Part shown: piece after piece, positions 32,806-45,356 of the stretch
Position numbering within the stretch: position 1 is the stretch's first letter
How the letters are laid out: the number at the start of each line of letters is the position of its first letter
Assembly (NCBI GenBank): GCA_026225945.1
Contig: JAMJFZ010000597.1
Span: 4,112,001-4,176,000, forward strand
DNA length: 64,000 bases
Direction: 5' to 3'
Source: Cricetomys ansorgei
Taxonomy: Eukaryota; Chordata; Mammalia; Rodentia; Nesomyidae
Notes under the pieces: generated by a model
Told to the model about the DNA's origin: nothing
Databases searched by the model: none
Seen by the model: the letters and a program-made list of their open reading frames with translations, nothing else
Translations under genes and position numbers: made by a program

Positions 32806-33295
32806 TAACAAAACATGTAAAGACTTTAAGAACCCAGAATCCACCTCATTTTATCAAACATTATTATATTAGAAATATTATAAATAATATAAATTATAAA
32901 TATTAAAATTATGTGGAAAGACCATCACTGTCCAGTGAAATTCAAATAATAGAAACCACGCTTGATTAAAAAAATGAATAGCATTTTTGACTTGGGTTTT
33001 TGACAGGCTATTTCTTGTTCTAAACTAAGTACATAGCTCTAAACTGGAGAAAATACTAAGATCTTACTACCCTTAATGAAATCTTTCAGTCACTTATAAC
33101 CTCAATTTAAACCTAACATTTTCCCATCAGAGCCCCATTGGTGTCATAATTCTTCAGTCCATAGACCCCATGGATGCTTTCGGTAAATGTAGTCTATACT
33201 TGGAAAAAAAAGCTAGGAGCTACCAACTGTGTAAATACATTATTAGTCTTCAAATTTAAAAATAAAATGCTTACCTGTTTTTAATTTTTATTACG
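32806..33295. other. Unassigned AT-rich DNA
   Basis: Contains a very AT-rich patch (32865-32912). No element recognised. Confidence 0.5.
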
Positions 33296-33505
33296 TTATT
33301 ACTTTATGTGTTTGAGTAGATGGAACATACATGTAGATATGCATATCATGTGTCTATCTGGTGCTCACAGAAGCAGAGAGTGTCAGATGCGCTGAAACTG
33401 AAGCTACAGCAGCTGTAAATCACCACGTGGGTGTTGGGAACCAAACTCAGGTTCTCTAGAAGAACAGCCAGTGATCTTAACCATTGAGCTATTTCCCCAG
33501 GCCCT
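33296..33505 (-). repeat. B3 SINE
   Basis: 'cagagagtgtcagatgcgct', 'actgaagctacagcagctgt', 'caggttctctagaagaacag', head 'aaccattgagctatttcccc'. Confidence 0.88.
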
Positions 33506-33629
33506 ACTACTGTCTTTCTAATACTACTTAATTAACCCTTCCTAATTAGAATATAAGATTGGTCCTATTTTTAAAAAAAGTAAAAATCAGCTAGCTCTAA
33601 CTATTACAATGAGTGTCCCCAAACACATA

Positions 33630-33700
33630 TACACTGAACTCAGTAATATGTGCATGCTGGGCAAATGTGCTACTACTGAGTAACAAATCTGAGTCTATTA
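33630..33700 (-). repeat. ID-type SINE remnant
   Basis: On plus: 'gtgcatgctgggcaaatgtg' and 'ctactactgagtaacaaatc', the reverse complement of the ID core. Confidence 0.6.
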
Positions 33701-33962
33701 GAATATTTTAATTTTAACAGAGTAAAAAAAATTAAGTTTTATTATCTTAGCAAATAGCTATATGGCACAGAACAAGCTATTAAATCTCTCTAGATAACAT
33801 TTGCTAATTTTTATAATGAACAGAAATTAATTTGACATTTAACTATCTTAAAAGTATCTATATTCTCCTTAGCTTTCCAAATATTAACTTTATATAGATT
33901 TTTCAATTTTTGATAAGATGTATCTAAATTTCCACGTATGGCGCTCAGATTCCAGATATTCT

Positions 33963-34096
33963 TTTTGTTTTGTTTTTCAAGACAGGGTTTTTCTGTTGTA
34001 ACTCTGGCTGTCCTGGAACTCACTCTATAGACTCATAGAGATTCACCTGCTTTAATCCATCTGGATTAAAGGTATGTACCACCACCACCGGGCTTC
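33963..34096 (-). repeat. B1 SINE with internal deletion
   Basis: 'caagacagggtttttctgtt', 'gtaactctggctgtcctgga', 'tctggattaaaggtatgtac', 'caccaccaccgggc'. About 25 bases of the middle are missing. It carries the 'gttgtaac' variant. Confidence 0.93.
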
Positions 34097-34344
34097 CAGA
34101 TATTCTTAGACTCACCTAGAATATCTTTAAGCTACTAACAATTAGCAATTTAAGGGTATAAACTGTACCAAGGACTGATTATGTTTATGATTAATATGTA
34201 AGGTATTATGCCTCAATGTGGCTTGCATTATATTTAAGGTGTCAGAAATTATCCCCATCACTGACACATCACAATGCAATGCAATAAATACTAAACATTA
34301 AGTACAACCTATAGAGAAATACTCCCAATTGAGATGCATGTGAA

Positions 34345-34445
34345 GTCAGTAGGGTAGTGCACATGTGCAATCCTACCACTGAGCAAACTGAAGCAGGAGC
34401 ACTTTAAGTTAAAGGCCAGCCTAGAATACAAAGCAAAATTTTATG
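34345..34445 (+). repeat. B1-like SINE, degenerate
   Basis: 'gcacatgtgcaatcctacca', 'aactgaagcaggagcacttt' and 'aaaggccagcctagaataca'. Confidence 0.55.
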
Positions 34446-35904
34446 GAAGGATGGGAAGAAAATAAGGGAGAGAAAGAGAGAGAATGAAGGAAATTCCAAG
34501 CCTTTCCTTAAAAAGGAATCCAGTAATGATCATTGATTAAAGATCACTGTTACAGATATAGCAACATCACTGATAAATTGACTCATAAAATTTAAGTTCT
34601 TAAAAACAAAAATTTGCTCCAAAAAATGTACATATGTGTTTGTTACTTTAGTGATTCTCCCTGTGGAATTTTGTGTATTGATATTAGTGATTTTTCACAG
34701 ACACATAAGTACCACCACTAGAGGCCACCAAACACTTCTTTTTCTAAAGATGACACATTTTTGTAAGTCATTCTAAGTACTTATAGTCAGTTCAAATTAT
34801 GAACAGATAACTAGTAACTGCAAATATCCATAACTAAAAATATTCTTCATGAATCTTCAAGTAACAATACAAAATCCAGCAACAAAAAAAAGGAAGCATA
34901 TTTCACACGGTAAACAGGATGTCTGGATTACCAAAGAACTTTGACCAAGAATAAAAGGGAAGGGGTTAAATAGTATAGAAATATCACTGGGCAGATACCT
35001 TTGGAAATAGTCTATATGAACAGTATATATGTATAAGAGAGTCCGTACTATCTCTGAACAGCCAAATCCTCTTGTAATCAAACAATGTCTATGTGTATAT
35101 ACATGAACACATTATAACAGATATATAAATCACCAGAGTGCTTTCTTCATATTACAGGGTATTTCACATATGTTTTTAATATCAAAAGTTGCCACCATCT
35201 ATAGCAATCACAACTTTAATGACTAGGTAATACACTCAAAATTCCAACTTGCAAAAGACTGATACCAGTATCAGGCAGACATTAGTTACTTAGAAAAATC
35301 AGCTCTGCATTCTCAGTGAACTGCTGATAAGGTGTTTTGTGTCCCCTTTTGTCTGGTGCCCTCCTCCCTGGTAGATGGCAAAATACAGAAGGTTCAAGCA
35401 GCCTCCAGAGAATTTATAGGACCATGAGAAACTTACATAACAAAATAAGGCTTCATCTTATTTGATTAGCCACCATTTTGTATATAATGTTTTTCAAGAG
35501 TTTTCAAATATACCAGAGAAATATCATTGTCATGTTTTAGACGCTCTACTTTAAAAATCCTGACCTAATTTTTAAAAGGTCACAAGATGTTTGTAGTTTT
35601 ATTTTTAAATATATCTCTTTATAATATGAAAACAGATCAAGATTAATTGTTCAAATGGACAGTCAGCTGTACTAGTATTTATCTGTGCTGTCTCTTCCAC
35701 AACCTCATTACTCCTGGAAACTGTTGGAATCAACTTACTACTGTACTGTCCCCTGATCTATTAACACATGTCTATCCCTAAGCCAATACCACATTGATTA
35801 TGAAGCTTTATGGTGTGTCATGAAACAAGGTAGTATAAACAGCTTTGTTCTCTCCTTTACAAACTGTTTTGTCCATTTGCTACATACTGTCTGAAGACAC
35901 ATGT
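34446..35904. other. Repeat-poor unassigned DNA
   Basis: After a purine-rich patch (34450-34500) nothing is recognisable. Open frames are short and show no domains. Confidence 0.5.
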
Positions 35905-36622
35905 CACTGTACTTGACATAATCTTAAGTCTATACATAAAACTATACATCATACATTTTTAAAGTAACTAGTAAAATATGTACATAAAACCTACTACCTG
36001 AACCATTTTTATTTATAGCTTAGTAGTGGAAGGTACATCCACATTATTGGGCAAGCAATTTCCAGAACTCTTTTCAATCTTGCCAAGCTGAAAAATCTTT
36101 GACCGCAAACAATTTACCTTTTTTACCTTTTCCTACCCACTGGAAACCATCATTTTACTTTCTGTTTGTATAAATTTGGCTACTCTAAATGCCACCTGTA
36201 AATGAAATTATAGAGTATTTGTCATTTAGTGACTCACTTGTTTCCCACTGCATAATGTTTTCAAGGTCCACTGATGTTTTATCGAAATTTCCTTAATTTT
36301 GTGATTGAATATTATTCCATTGAATGTACTGCTAAATGTTTATTTATCTATCTGCCTCTGGACACTTAGATTCCTTTCACTTTTTGGTTATTGTGAACAA
36401 TACTGGCATGGACATGTGAGTACAAATACCTGATTCCTTGCTTTGAGCTCTTCTGAATAAACCCAGAAATGGAACTACTGGGTCACAATGTAATTTTACT
36501 TTACTGAAGAGCTGCCAAACTGTTTCCACAGCAGTGGCATCCTCTTACATTCCACCAACAGTGCACAAGGATTTCAATTTCCCCCAAGCTGACACTTCTT
36601 ATTTTCTGTTGTTTTAATAGAA
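35905..36622 (-). mobile_element. Old L1 (L1M) 3' end
   Basis: Long stretch of L1M read backwards: 'ggtacatccacattattggg', 'ccactggaaaccatcatttt', 'ttgtataaatttggctactc', 'gattgaatattattccattg', 'cagaaatggaactactgggt', 'acattccaccaacagtgcac'. The last portion corresponds to the ORF2 C-terminal region, now full of stops. This is the best preserved old L1 of the window. Confidence 0.85.
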
Positions 36623-36623
36623 G

Positions 36624-36795
36624 CCATGGGGGCTGGAAAGATGGCTCAATTGTTAAGAGTGCTCTTTCAAAGGACTTGAGTTCAGTTCCCAGCATGATCT
36701 CCTGTTAACTCTAGCTTCAGGAGATCTGATACCTCTGGCCTCCAAGGGCACCTGCACTCATGTATACATAGACACACACAGGCACACATACAGAG
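36624..36795 (+). repeat. B3 SINE at L1 edge
   Basis: 'gggggctggaaagatggctc', 'ttgagttcagttcccagcat', 'taactctagcttcaggagat' and a CA-rich tail. It abuts the old L1 and probably truncated it. Confidence 0.88.
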
Positions 36796-36861
36796 CTCCT
36801 TGAAAATTTAGTCTCACAGTCAACAATAACTAGTAAACGAAGCTAAAATTAAGAAAAAAAC

Positions 36862-37010
36862 ATAGCCAAGAATAGTGGTACATACCTGTAATTCCAACAC
36901 TTAGGAGTAGAGGCAAGAAGATTGGAGTGTAAAGTTATCCTTGGCCCCCAGGCAAGTTTTAGGCCAATCTATGTTACATGAGATCCTGTCTCAAAATGCA
37001 TAAAAAACAA
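36862..37010 (+). repeat. B1-like SINE
   Basis: 'aatagtggtacatacctgta', 'attccaacacttaggagtag', 'tgagatcctgtctcaaaatg' and an A-rich tail, with a diverged middle. Confidence 0.75.
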
Positions 37011-37097
37011 ACAGACGAACTATATGTAATAGGATGAAGACTGTGTTATGCTTTTTCTGATGTCCAATGTGTGTTTACCAATACCAATTCTGAAATC

Positions 37098-37186
37098 TCA
37101 ACGAAAATAACTTTATGGTTGAGGGGTCACAACATGAGAAACTGTATTAAAGGGTCGCAGCATTAGGAAGGTTGAGAACCACTAGA
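37098..37186 (-). mobile_element. hAT (URR1-like) fragment
   Basis: 'aataactttatggttgaggg', 'gtattaaagggtcgcagcat' and the terminal 'aggttgagaaccactag', which includes the CAGTGGTTCTCAA-type terminal inverted repeat. Only one half of the element remains. See the near-complete copy at 52064. Strand assignment is arbitrary. Confidence 0.8.
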
Positions 37187-38899
37187 TTCCCTGTCATGTG
37201 GTTTTATTACTTCGAGAAAAAGTACTATGAGTAGAAAAAAAAAACTGTGAGCTGATACTACAACTATCCTCCCATTTATTGTTTTTACAATACACTTTAT
37301 TCAATTTACACTACAATTTACTCAATTGTTTTGTTGTAAACATGACTTAAAATTCTTTTTGTAGTCTTTAGTATGTTTTAAAGACATGTCTTCCTACTCG
37401 ACACCAAAATTCCTATGTCTGCACCCTGACTCTAAACAGAATCAAGTATCCTTCCACACAGATTTCACATTAAAACCTGGACTACCTTTAACATTACCCT
37501 AGCATCCGCCCCTAACACACATGGTTTAGATGCAACTAGACTTTCGTAATTCTTTAAAATTGTTTTCTGTATTTCTCAAACCTCTCTGCCAGTCATATTA
37601 TCCACCTATTTTTATTCTAAACATTGACTTGCACAGCTAGCTCTTTATACTTACATGCAAGAATTTATATATGTTTTCTAGTACATTAAATATTCTTTGA
37701 TAAAGAGGTCATACTCAAACTCTTGATAAACTCTAATTTGGGATACAGTAAGTTCTCTTTCTGTTGTGTACATTTCTTCACAATAAGGAGAGATAATTAA
37801 AATTCACTTATATTCTTTCTTCACTTAGTCCCCTGGCCAACCACGTATAATACCTAAGTATTTAGATGGTATTTATTATGTACTCCTCTGTCCTCAAGAA
37901 ACACTGCACACTGATTTACTTCTCATCTGCAGAATGGTGAATATGGATTTTTTTTCCTCCAATGAGCACTTATAGAACACTAAATTTACATTAGACAGTC
38001 AAATAACTGGTGAATGATTTAAATAAGTTGAAATTTTGATTGCTTACTTTTCAGGACACAATTTTTTTCACACACTTTAATCCTCAAAGATAATGTGATA
38101 TGCTACAAATGACTCACTAAAGGCTTCCTGTGGCTATTATAGTGAATTTTCTGAATTACAGCATAAAAAGATTCATTTCAGAGACACATCATCTTAAAAA
38201 GGAGCTAGTGTCAAAACAATGCTAGTTTCCTGATGCTCAAGACCTAGGCAAAAAAATATTTGTTCCTATAATTGCAAATAGATTGTTAGCCATAGAATGC
38301 TCTAATGTTCTTTGAAATTCAGTCACTAAAATTAACTCTCAACTTTATTTATATGACTGTCTGTGGCTTTGTGCATACTTTAAAAGCACAAGAAAAGACA
38401 AAAATATCCCAGAACTGGAAAAGCAGTTATTATGTTTGGTTTAGCTTATTTTCATATTTTTATTTTTAAATCTATCCAAATTAAAGCTCATCATCTCTAA
38501 GCAAAAGAAGGCAAATTCTTTCTGTACAAGTGGAAAAAGTAAATTCAGCCTCCTCTACATTTGAGATGTGATTTATTAGTGAGTAAATGTGTAAAACCCT
38601 TCTTGGCAAATTATAGTTTGGCGTTCAGGTTGAACATGTGACCTTTCATTTGGATTTTAAATATGTCATGTATGTGCTGCCTGAAAAGTGGAGGTAGCAA
38701 CAAAAAACAATTTCAATATATGCTTTGATCCTGTATTTGTCCTCAAATAAAATAAGTTGGTCTCTATTCAACAGCATGAGCTACATTTAGATATAATCTG
38801 ACTGTTCCTCAAGGGTTCACTATGAATAAGACCTGGTTGGGAAGGTAGTGGTAAAAATTTTAATTAGTAGGGCAGAGTAGTCTTTTTAAAGGTCTTTAT
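37187..38899. other. Repeat-poor unassigned DNA
   Basis: No element or exon recognised over 1.7 kb. Confidence 0.5.
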
Positions 38900-39180
38900 A
38901 AAAGACTTATTAAGGAGGAAAAAGAGAATTCTCATAGGACCCCCTGGTAGTTCTTATGAGAGAGCTGTTACAGAAACAGAGGACGTGGTATCTCTCATTT
39001 GCTCTGTAACTATTGCTTGCTCGTGCATGTACTCCCACCATAGCACACCACGCTATAGAGCCTGTGCTACTCTGTTTGGACTTTCAATTCCCAAAGCCAC
39101 GAGCTAAATAAACCTCTTTTTCTTCTTGAGCAGTTATCTTTCAGATCCTACATTTCCACTAGAACACAAATACTACCATA
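38900..39180 (+). mobile_element. MaLR-type LTR 3' part
   Basis: 'gaattctcataggacc', 'cccaaagccacgagctaaat', 'aaacctctttttcttcttga' and a diverged end 'agaacacaaatact'. The 'gagctaaataaacctctttt' phrase is a MaLR hallmark and includes AATAAA. Confidence 0.55.
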
Positions 39181-39787
39181 GTTTTAAAATGTCACTTCCA
39201 GAACACTATGTCTTGATTGACACTAATAAACAAAAGACTGGAATTGAAAACTAGCCGTGTTGCATCCTATGTGTAGACTTTGCTGAAATTATGTAAATTT
39301 CCTAAGCCTCTGCTACTTATTTGTAAATTAATACAATCATCTAGTTTTCATGAGTCCCTCCAGTTATAACTGTTAAATACTAACCTGAATGTTAGATGCT
39401 TGAAGTCATTCTACATTAGAGATGATACGTTTTTTGATGTATCATCAGGAAAGGAACTATCAGCCTGAACTAACAAACTACTCAGAAACTGACAGATCAG
39501 TTTTGACACATATGTTTCTTTTTGATACTATTAGAGTTACAATCACACAGTGTATCAGTTATCCACGTTGTGGTGGTTCATTTACAGAATTGCATACCTA
39601 ATTTATGCAAGTATAGCATAAAGCAATAATAGTTTAAGACTTACATAAAAAATTAATAGTAATTTATTCAGCTTTTAAAATTAGCTTCAATATTTATAAG
39701 TTAAATTTACCTTGTAAGTGACAAAGTACAAGTACAACAAGTCAAAGTTGCTTTTATGTATGGAAAACCTTTTAAAATTAAAACTGT
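39181..39787. other. Unassigned DNA
   Basis: No recognised feature. Confidence 0.5.
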
Positions 39788-40105
39788 GGTGCTGTGGAGA
39801 TGGCTCAGTGTGTACAAGTGCTCGCCTATAAGCCTGATGCCCTGAGTTTGATCTCTAGAACCTAAATAAAAAGCCAGATCTGGTGGCGTACATTCACAAT
39901 CACAGCACCATGACTGTGAGATAGAGGATGAGATAGGAGAATTGGCAAGAAGCTCAAAGGCCAAGAAACCTGGATTATGCAGTACAACAGCCACAAGAAG
40001 TGAGAGCCTGCTTCCAAATTAAGGTAGAAGGAGAGAACCGACTCCTGAAGAGTTGCCCTCTGACCTCCACATGAGCACCGAGGCATGCGCATGCAACATG
40101 TTAAA
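39788..40105 (+). repeat. Full composite SINE
   Basis: Head 'gctgtggagatggctcagtg' and 'tgccctgagtttgatctcta'; B1-like middle 'gccagatctggtggcgtaca' and 'gagagcctgcttccaaatta'; tail 'aaggagagaaccgactcctg', 'ttgccctctgacctccacat'. All three parts are present, which makes this a useful reference copy. Confidence 0.75.
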
Positions 40106-40979
40106 TATTCCTAAAGTTTTAATTAATCTCCAAAGTTTTGAAATGCTATGCCAAGAATCAGCCAAGAAGTCACATGGAAAGCTCCTGGGTGCTAAGTTCT
40201 GTTTACCTATGGTCCCTCCATTTCACTAAGTCATCAGTATACAACTCTACCTGTCATTACACTAGCATTTACATAGTACTGTACATCATACAAAGAGAAA
40301 AATCCATTTACTAAATGTCTTTCTCTTACTGCTAGAAAACAATACCAGAGGCATCCCAGATTATCTTTCCCCTTGGTTTATAAAACATAAAAAGTATCCT
40401 TTCTCAATCCTAGCGAAGTCTCTACCCCAATCCACAATCTCTTTGGCTCACCATATTACACACTATTCTATAAACTTGTGAAGGGTTCATCATTCATATA
40501 GCAAAACTGCAGTCATTTCTATATGTTTATATTTTCATCTAAATAAAAGTAGAAACTTACAGAAAATCCCATCGAGACCCCAGCACCAAAAATTTCCCCT
40601 TTCAGACATAACTGAAAGGGTGCTGAAACAGTTTAAAAACGTTTATAGTACAAATGCCTGGTTATTCAAATAGTAAGACTAATTATTGGCTTGTGGAAGC
40701 ATGCGGTAGAGAAGAGAAAGGAATGCAGGGGGCTCTCCAAAAAGTCACTTTCCTTGGATTCTCACATTCCTTCCCCATTTTCAAAGCCAAAATTTTAGAT
40801 TTACCCTTTCTATCCACCTATAAAACCATAGTCTTTTATAAAGGGCTGGGTTATAAGAAGAAAAACTAAGCACTCAGTGAAGTTGATAGTCATCAACTAG
40901 GGTAAGAAATATTAAAATTCTCAACAGGTTTTATTCCTAATGGATATTTCTGAACCATGCTAATGAGAAAAGAAAATAT
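40106..40979. other. Unassigned DNA
   Basis: No recognised repeat. A 71-codon plus-strand open frame (40654-40869) has no identifiable domain. Confidence 0.5.
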
Positions 40980-41178
40980 TCAGAGGCTAGAGAAATGCTT
41001 GGTGGCTAGGAGCACTGGCTGCTCTTACAAAAGGCATGGGTTCAATTCCCAGCACCACATGATGGTTCACAACTATCTCTAACTCCTGTTCTAGGAGATA
41101 TGATGCCCTCTTCTAGTCTTCATGAGCACTGAGAATTCATATAGCAAAACACCATACACATAAAAAAAAATTTTTTTC
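40980..41178 (+). repeat. B3 SINE
   Basis: 'gcttggtggctaggagcact', 'catgggttcaattcccagca', 'tctctaactcctgttctagg', 'atgatgccctcttctagtct' and an A-rich tail. Confidence 0.9.
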
Positions 41179-41229
41179 CTCTAAATGAGGTACTGAGATA
41201 TATGAAACAAACAGTGACTGTAAACAACC

Positions 41230-41370
41230 AAGTAGGCGAGGTGTGGTGATTCACACCTATAATCCCAAAACTCATTAAATGTGTTGAGAGTTCAAGATCA
41301 TAGGCTACACAATGATCTTGAAGCCAGCTGAAACTATGAGACTCTCTCAAATAAAATAACAAAAAAAAAA
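41230..41370 (+). repeat. B1-like SINE
   Basis: 'gcgaggtgtggtgattcaca', 'cctataatcccaaaactcat', 'atgagactctctcaaataaa', with an A-rich tail. Confidence 0.7.
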
Positions 41371-41407
41371 TTTGCTCCATTTGAAAATATCAACTTCATT
41401 TAAGCAC

Positions 41408-41622
41408 TAGTTGTCCTATGGAAGATACTGTTCTATGTATTTTATATGCATTTTCCCCATTTTATCTCTACAGCAACACTATGAGATTAGTATTTCTATT
41501 ATCCCCATTTCATAGATGAAGAGTCTGGGGTTAAATAATTAACTGGTCAAAAGTCATACCATGGCAGCTAGGCCTTAAATGCAGACTTTCTGATCCAGAG
41601 TCTAAACTCTTTAACTATTACA
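41408..41622 (-). repeat. MIR (mammalian-wide interspersed repeat)
   Basis: Clear reverse-complement MIR: 'ttctatgtattttatatgca', 'cagcaacactatgagattag', 'attatccccatttcatagat', 'gaagagtctggggttaaata', and the tRNA-like end 'agtctaaactctttaactat'. Almost full length and well preserved for a MIR. Confidence 0.88.
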
Positions 41623-41633
41623 TCCTTTAAAGA

Positions 41634-41634
<1 letters not shown>

Positions 41635-41679
<45 letters not shown>
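41635..41679. repeat. (TG)n microsatellite
   Basis: About 22 uninterrupted TG units, likely expanded from the tail of the adjacent minus-strand B1. Confidence 0.96.
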
Positions 41680-41681
<2 letters not shown>

Positions 41682-41812
41682 CTTTTTGAGATAGGGCCTC
41701 AGCAGGTAGCTCTGGCTGGGATGGAACTATCCATGTAGATAATTCTGGCCTCAAACTCACAGAATCACCTGTCTCTCCCTCCTGAGTTCTAGGATTAAAA
41801 TAGTAATATGGA
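41682..41812 (-). repeat. B1-like SINE
   Basis: 'tttgagatagggcctcagca', 'tctggcctcaaactcacaga' and 'gttctaggattaaaatag'. The B1 head is lost. Confidence 0.8.
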
Positions 41813-41885
41813 AAGTAAAAAAGAAAAAAGTACTTTTTTAGTTGATACATTAGCTACTTATGTTAAGATTTTTATAAAAGAATCA

Positions 41886-42122
41886 GAGGAAAAGCTGGAG
41901 AGATGGCTCAGTAGTTAAGAGCCATCTTAAGAGCTGCTCTTACAGAAGACTGAGTTCAGTTCCTAGCACCCACATGGTGGCTCACAACCACCCATAACTC
42001 TAATTCCAAGGGATTTAACATCTTCTTCTGACTTCCATGGGCACCAGGAGCACATGTGGTACACATACATATATGCAGAAAAATACATTCAACAAAATGA
42101 ATAAAAGATTTTTAAAAACTTT
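41886..42122 (+). repeat. B3 SINE
   Basis: 'agctggagagatggctcagt', 'cacccacatggtggctcaca', 'ataactctaattccaaggga', 'cttctgacttccatgggcac'. A small internal duplication occurs in the head ('gagccatcttaagagctgctc'). The sequence 'aaagaatca' occurs on both sides (about 41876 and 42125), a possible target duplication. Confidence 0.92.
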
Positions 42123-42749
<627 letters not shown>

Positions 42750-42981
42750 AGCAGAGCTTCTCAGTATCAGTACTACTGACATCTTGGATTGGGTAATTCT
42801 TCATTGTGTTAGGTGAGGGGGGGTGCTATTTTGATTACTGTGGTATATTCATCAGCATCCTGGGCCTCAACTCACTAGAACACAGCATTTACACACACAA
42901 GCACCCCCGCCAGGAAGTTGTTAAATCAAGAATGGAATGTTTCCAGACAGTGCCAAATACCCCGGGATTGAAAACCACAGA
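42750..42981 (+). mobile_element. MER5A (hAT-Charlie non-autonomous DNA transposon)
   Basis: Landmarks in order: 'cagagcttctcagtatcagt', 'actactgacatcttggattg', 'gggtaattcttcattgtgtt', 'catcctgggcctcaactcac', 'gtttccagacagtgccaaat' and the terminal 'gattgaaaaccacag', part of the inverted repeat. About 230 bp, longer than the usual MER5A because of small insertions. Confidence 0.88.
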
Positions 42982-43109
42982 TCTATACATTAGTTGTTAT
43001 AAAATTAGTCTGTGACATCAATGAGTAGATCAACTTAAAACTGAACTTTAGGGATATAATCTGAAAGACAACTCAGATATAAGATACATGTTAGATCTAA
43101 GTTGATTTT

Positions 43110-43205
43110 TACATCCTCTCCCCCAAGTCCTGGGTGATTAAACCTGGTTCCCTTGCATATCTGGTTAAGAACAATCCCACTGAGCCACATCCTTAAACCC
43201 TGCTT
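43110..43205 (-). repeat. ID-type SINE
   Basis: On plus: 'gattaaacctggttcccttg' and 'ccactgagccacatccttaa', the reverse complement of the ID core. Confidence 0.6.
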
Positions 43206-43255
43206 TTTGCTGTAGTTCTGGCTTAATCTCCAGCATTGCAAAGTTAATTAATCAG

Positions 43256-43269
43256 TTAGGGTTAGGGTT
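43256..43269 (+). repeat. Short telomere-like (TTAGGG)2 repeat
   Basis: TTAGGGTTAGGGTT, flanked on both sides by TTAATTAAT (43244-43252 and 43268-43276). Only two units, so possibly chance. Confidence 0.7.
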
Positions 43270-43565
43270 AATTAATACTAGTTTGTTTTAATCATGTCCA
43301 ATTTGAAAGAGAAATGTTTCTCCTTGGTAGAGTATGACTTTCAAAACCTCTCCAGAAGCAACCTATTATTTACTGATTTCATAATATGTATTGTTTCAAT
43401 ACCAGGATGGCTAAGCTTGAAATGCTGACACATTTATAAATGCAATCAAAATGTGATTTTTGAGTGATAAGACTTGTTAATATTTGAAGAAACGAATTTA
43501 GTTACAAAGTATAAAATCAAAATGGGAAAATGATCTTTTATTCTAAACAAAATGTACAAAGAAGT
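43270..43565. other. Unassigned DNA
   Basis: No recognised feature. Confidence 0.5.
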
Positions 43566-43692
43566 CAGTCAAGTGTAGTCGTAACTGCCTGTAATCGCTG
43601 TATTTCTGAAGCTGAGGCAGGAGGATTACTAGTTCAAAGCTAACCAGAGCTATACAAGGAATCCTGCACACCTCAAAAAAAAAAAAAAAGAG
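43566..43692 (+). repeat. B1-like SINE
   Basis: 'taactgcctgtaatcgctgt', 'gaagctgaggcaggaggatt', 'ctaaccagagctatacaagg' and an A15-like tail. Confidence 0.85.
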
Positions 43693-44689
43693 CTAAAATG
43701 ACTTACTTTTCAAATATGAAATATGTAAACTGCTGTCATTTTAACAACTTTTGAGAAATTTAAGGAGGCATCTATAAAAGGTAAATATTTTCTGATTTCT
43801 GTTTGATTTTGTGGGTTATTTTGAATATTTAAACTTACTTCTCAAGTTTATATTTAAGTTGTGATAACCATCATACAGGTAGTACTGACTATTGGAAAAT
43901 GTTGAGTTTGACATTTTTCATAGAGAAGGGAAGGTTGTTTGACAGACTTCTATTTTATGTCCACAAGAGAAGAAGGCCATGTCAATTAAAAAACTGGAGA
44001 AGTACCTCCTACTTGGATACCTATGAAATGATGAAGGATGACAAGAAAAAGGGAGAAATTCCTTAACAGAAGACCATCACTTCTGGAGTGAAACAGTGCT
44101 TAGCAGACAAATACTGTACCAGATAAAATGGAAAAGAGAGAAAGCCGCCATTTATCCAGGACTTTGTGCTTTCCTTACAGCTCCTACTCTACCACTCTAA
44201 CAAAAAATTCAAGAACTATGATGACTATAAGGAGCCTATATATCTCTTGAAGGAATTGAGAGGAAGAGGAGCTTGGGAAGAACAGAGTGTTTGAGATGGT
44301 CTTTGATGAAAAGATTATGAATGTATTCTAGACAATCAACCCAAAGAAATTTAGAAAAAGTGATGTAATACAGCCTCAGTCAGACTGTTTTCCTTCACTT
44401 ATGTTTGGTAAGCCTTTCATTTGGGTCTTGGTAGAGCTGCGGGGATACGTAGGTCAGCCATAAAGATTAGCAAGCATCGTAAGATAAAACAAACAGCCCT
44501 CAACCCTTGGCAAAGTAGCCATTTTAGCCTTAACAGATGACCTTAAAGGTGCCAAACCCTCTCTATGGATATCAAATACTATGGTATAGAGATGCTAGTG
44601 GCTATGAGGACGATAAACATCTTCAAAGAACGGAACAGTGAGTAGGGGTTAACTGGGTTGAGAAACTAATACTATGCTCCATAATTACT

Positions 44690-44691
<2 letters not shown>
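43693..44691. other. Unassigned block, possibly a decayed retrocopy
   Basis: From about 43965 to 44660 no repeat is recognised. Short coding-like peptides occur in shifting plus frames (for example TSYLDTYEMMKDDKKKGE near 44003 and FEMVFDEKIMNVF near 44290). It has no poly(A) tail and I cannot match it to a known protein. Confidence 0.3.
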
Positions 44692-44743
<52 letters not shown>

Positions 44744-44748
44744 TATAT
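44692..44748. repeat. (AT)n(AC)n compound microsatellite
   Basis: About 16 AT units pass into about 9 AC units and then ATATAT. Confidence 0.96.
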
Positions 44749-45347
44749 GCAATTAAATACACACGTACACATTCGGTATTTATTGATTTTAACAACTGAT
44801 AAAATAACAGTGTTTTCTATATGTTTAGAATGCATATGTATTCTGTTTGGTTACAAAACCTTATACTTTGAGAAATGCTATCCTAATATATAATTTGCTA
44901 AATTATCTTCCTCTGTGATAAAGTCATATAAACAATTAAATCAGTGATTATCTATAGGATACCTATAATGTTCATCTACCCACATATCTATGAAGGGCAG
45001 TAGTTGTATTCAGGGATACAAGTTTATACCATTCATTTCTTAACCTGAGTAATGACTAACATGTTACTATGGTTACTGTTTATGTCTATCTCACTTCACT
45101 AGAATGATAATAGTAATCTGAGAGGCTTTGTTTCTGGCATATATTAGGTAAATAATAAGATATCTGTTGAATAAATTAATAGGACTATTACATATGTAAG
45201 GATACCTATAAACTGTCAAGAAATTTATGACTAGAATTACCTGGATATAAAAGATACCTTAGAATATTGGATTCCTCTTCTAGAAAATTTTGAACAGAAA
45301 AAAACACACTAAAGAAAATGTGTAGCTAAAAAAGACGTATTAAGATC
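44749..45347. other. Unassigned AT-rich DNA
   Basis: No recognised feature. Confidence 0.5.
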
Positions 45348-45356
45348 TCCTCATTA

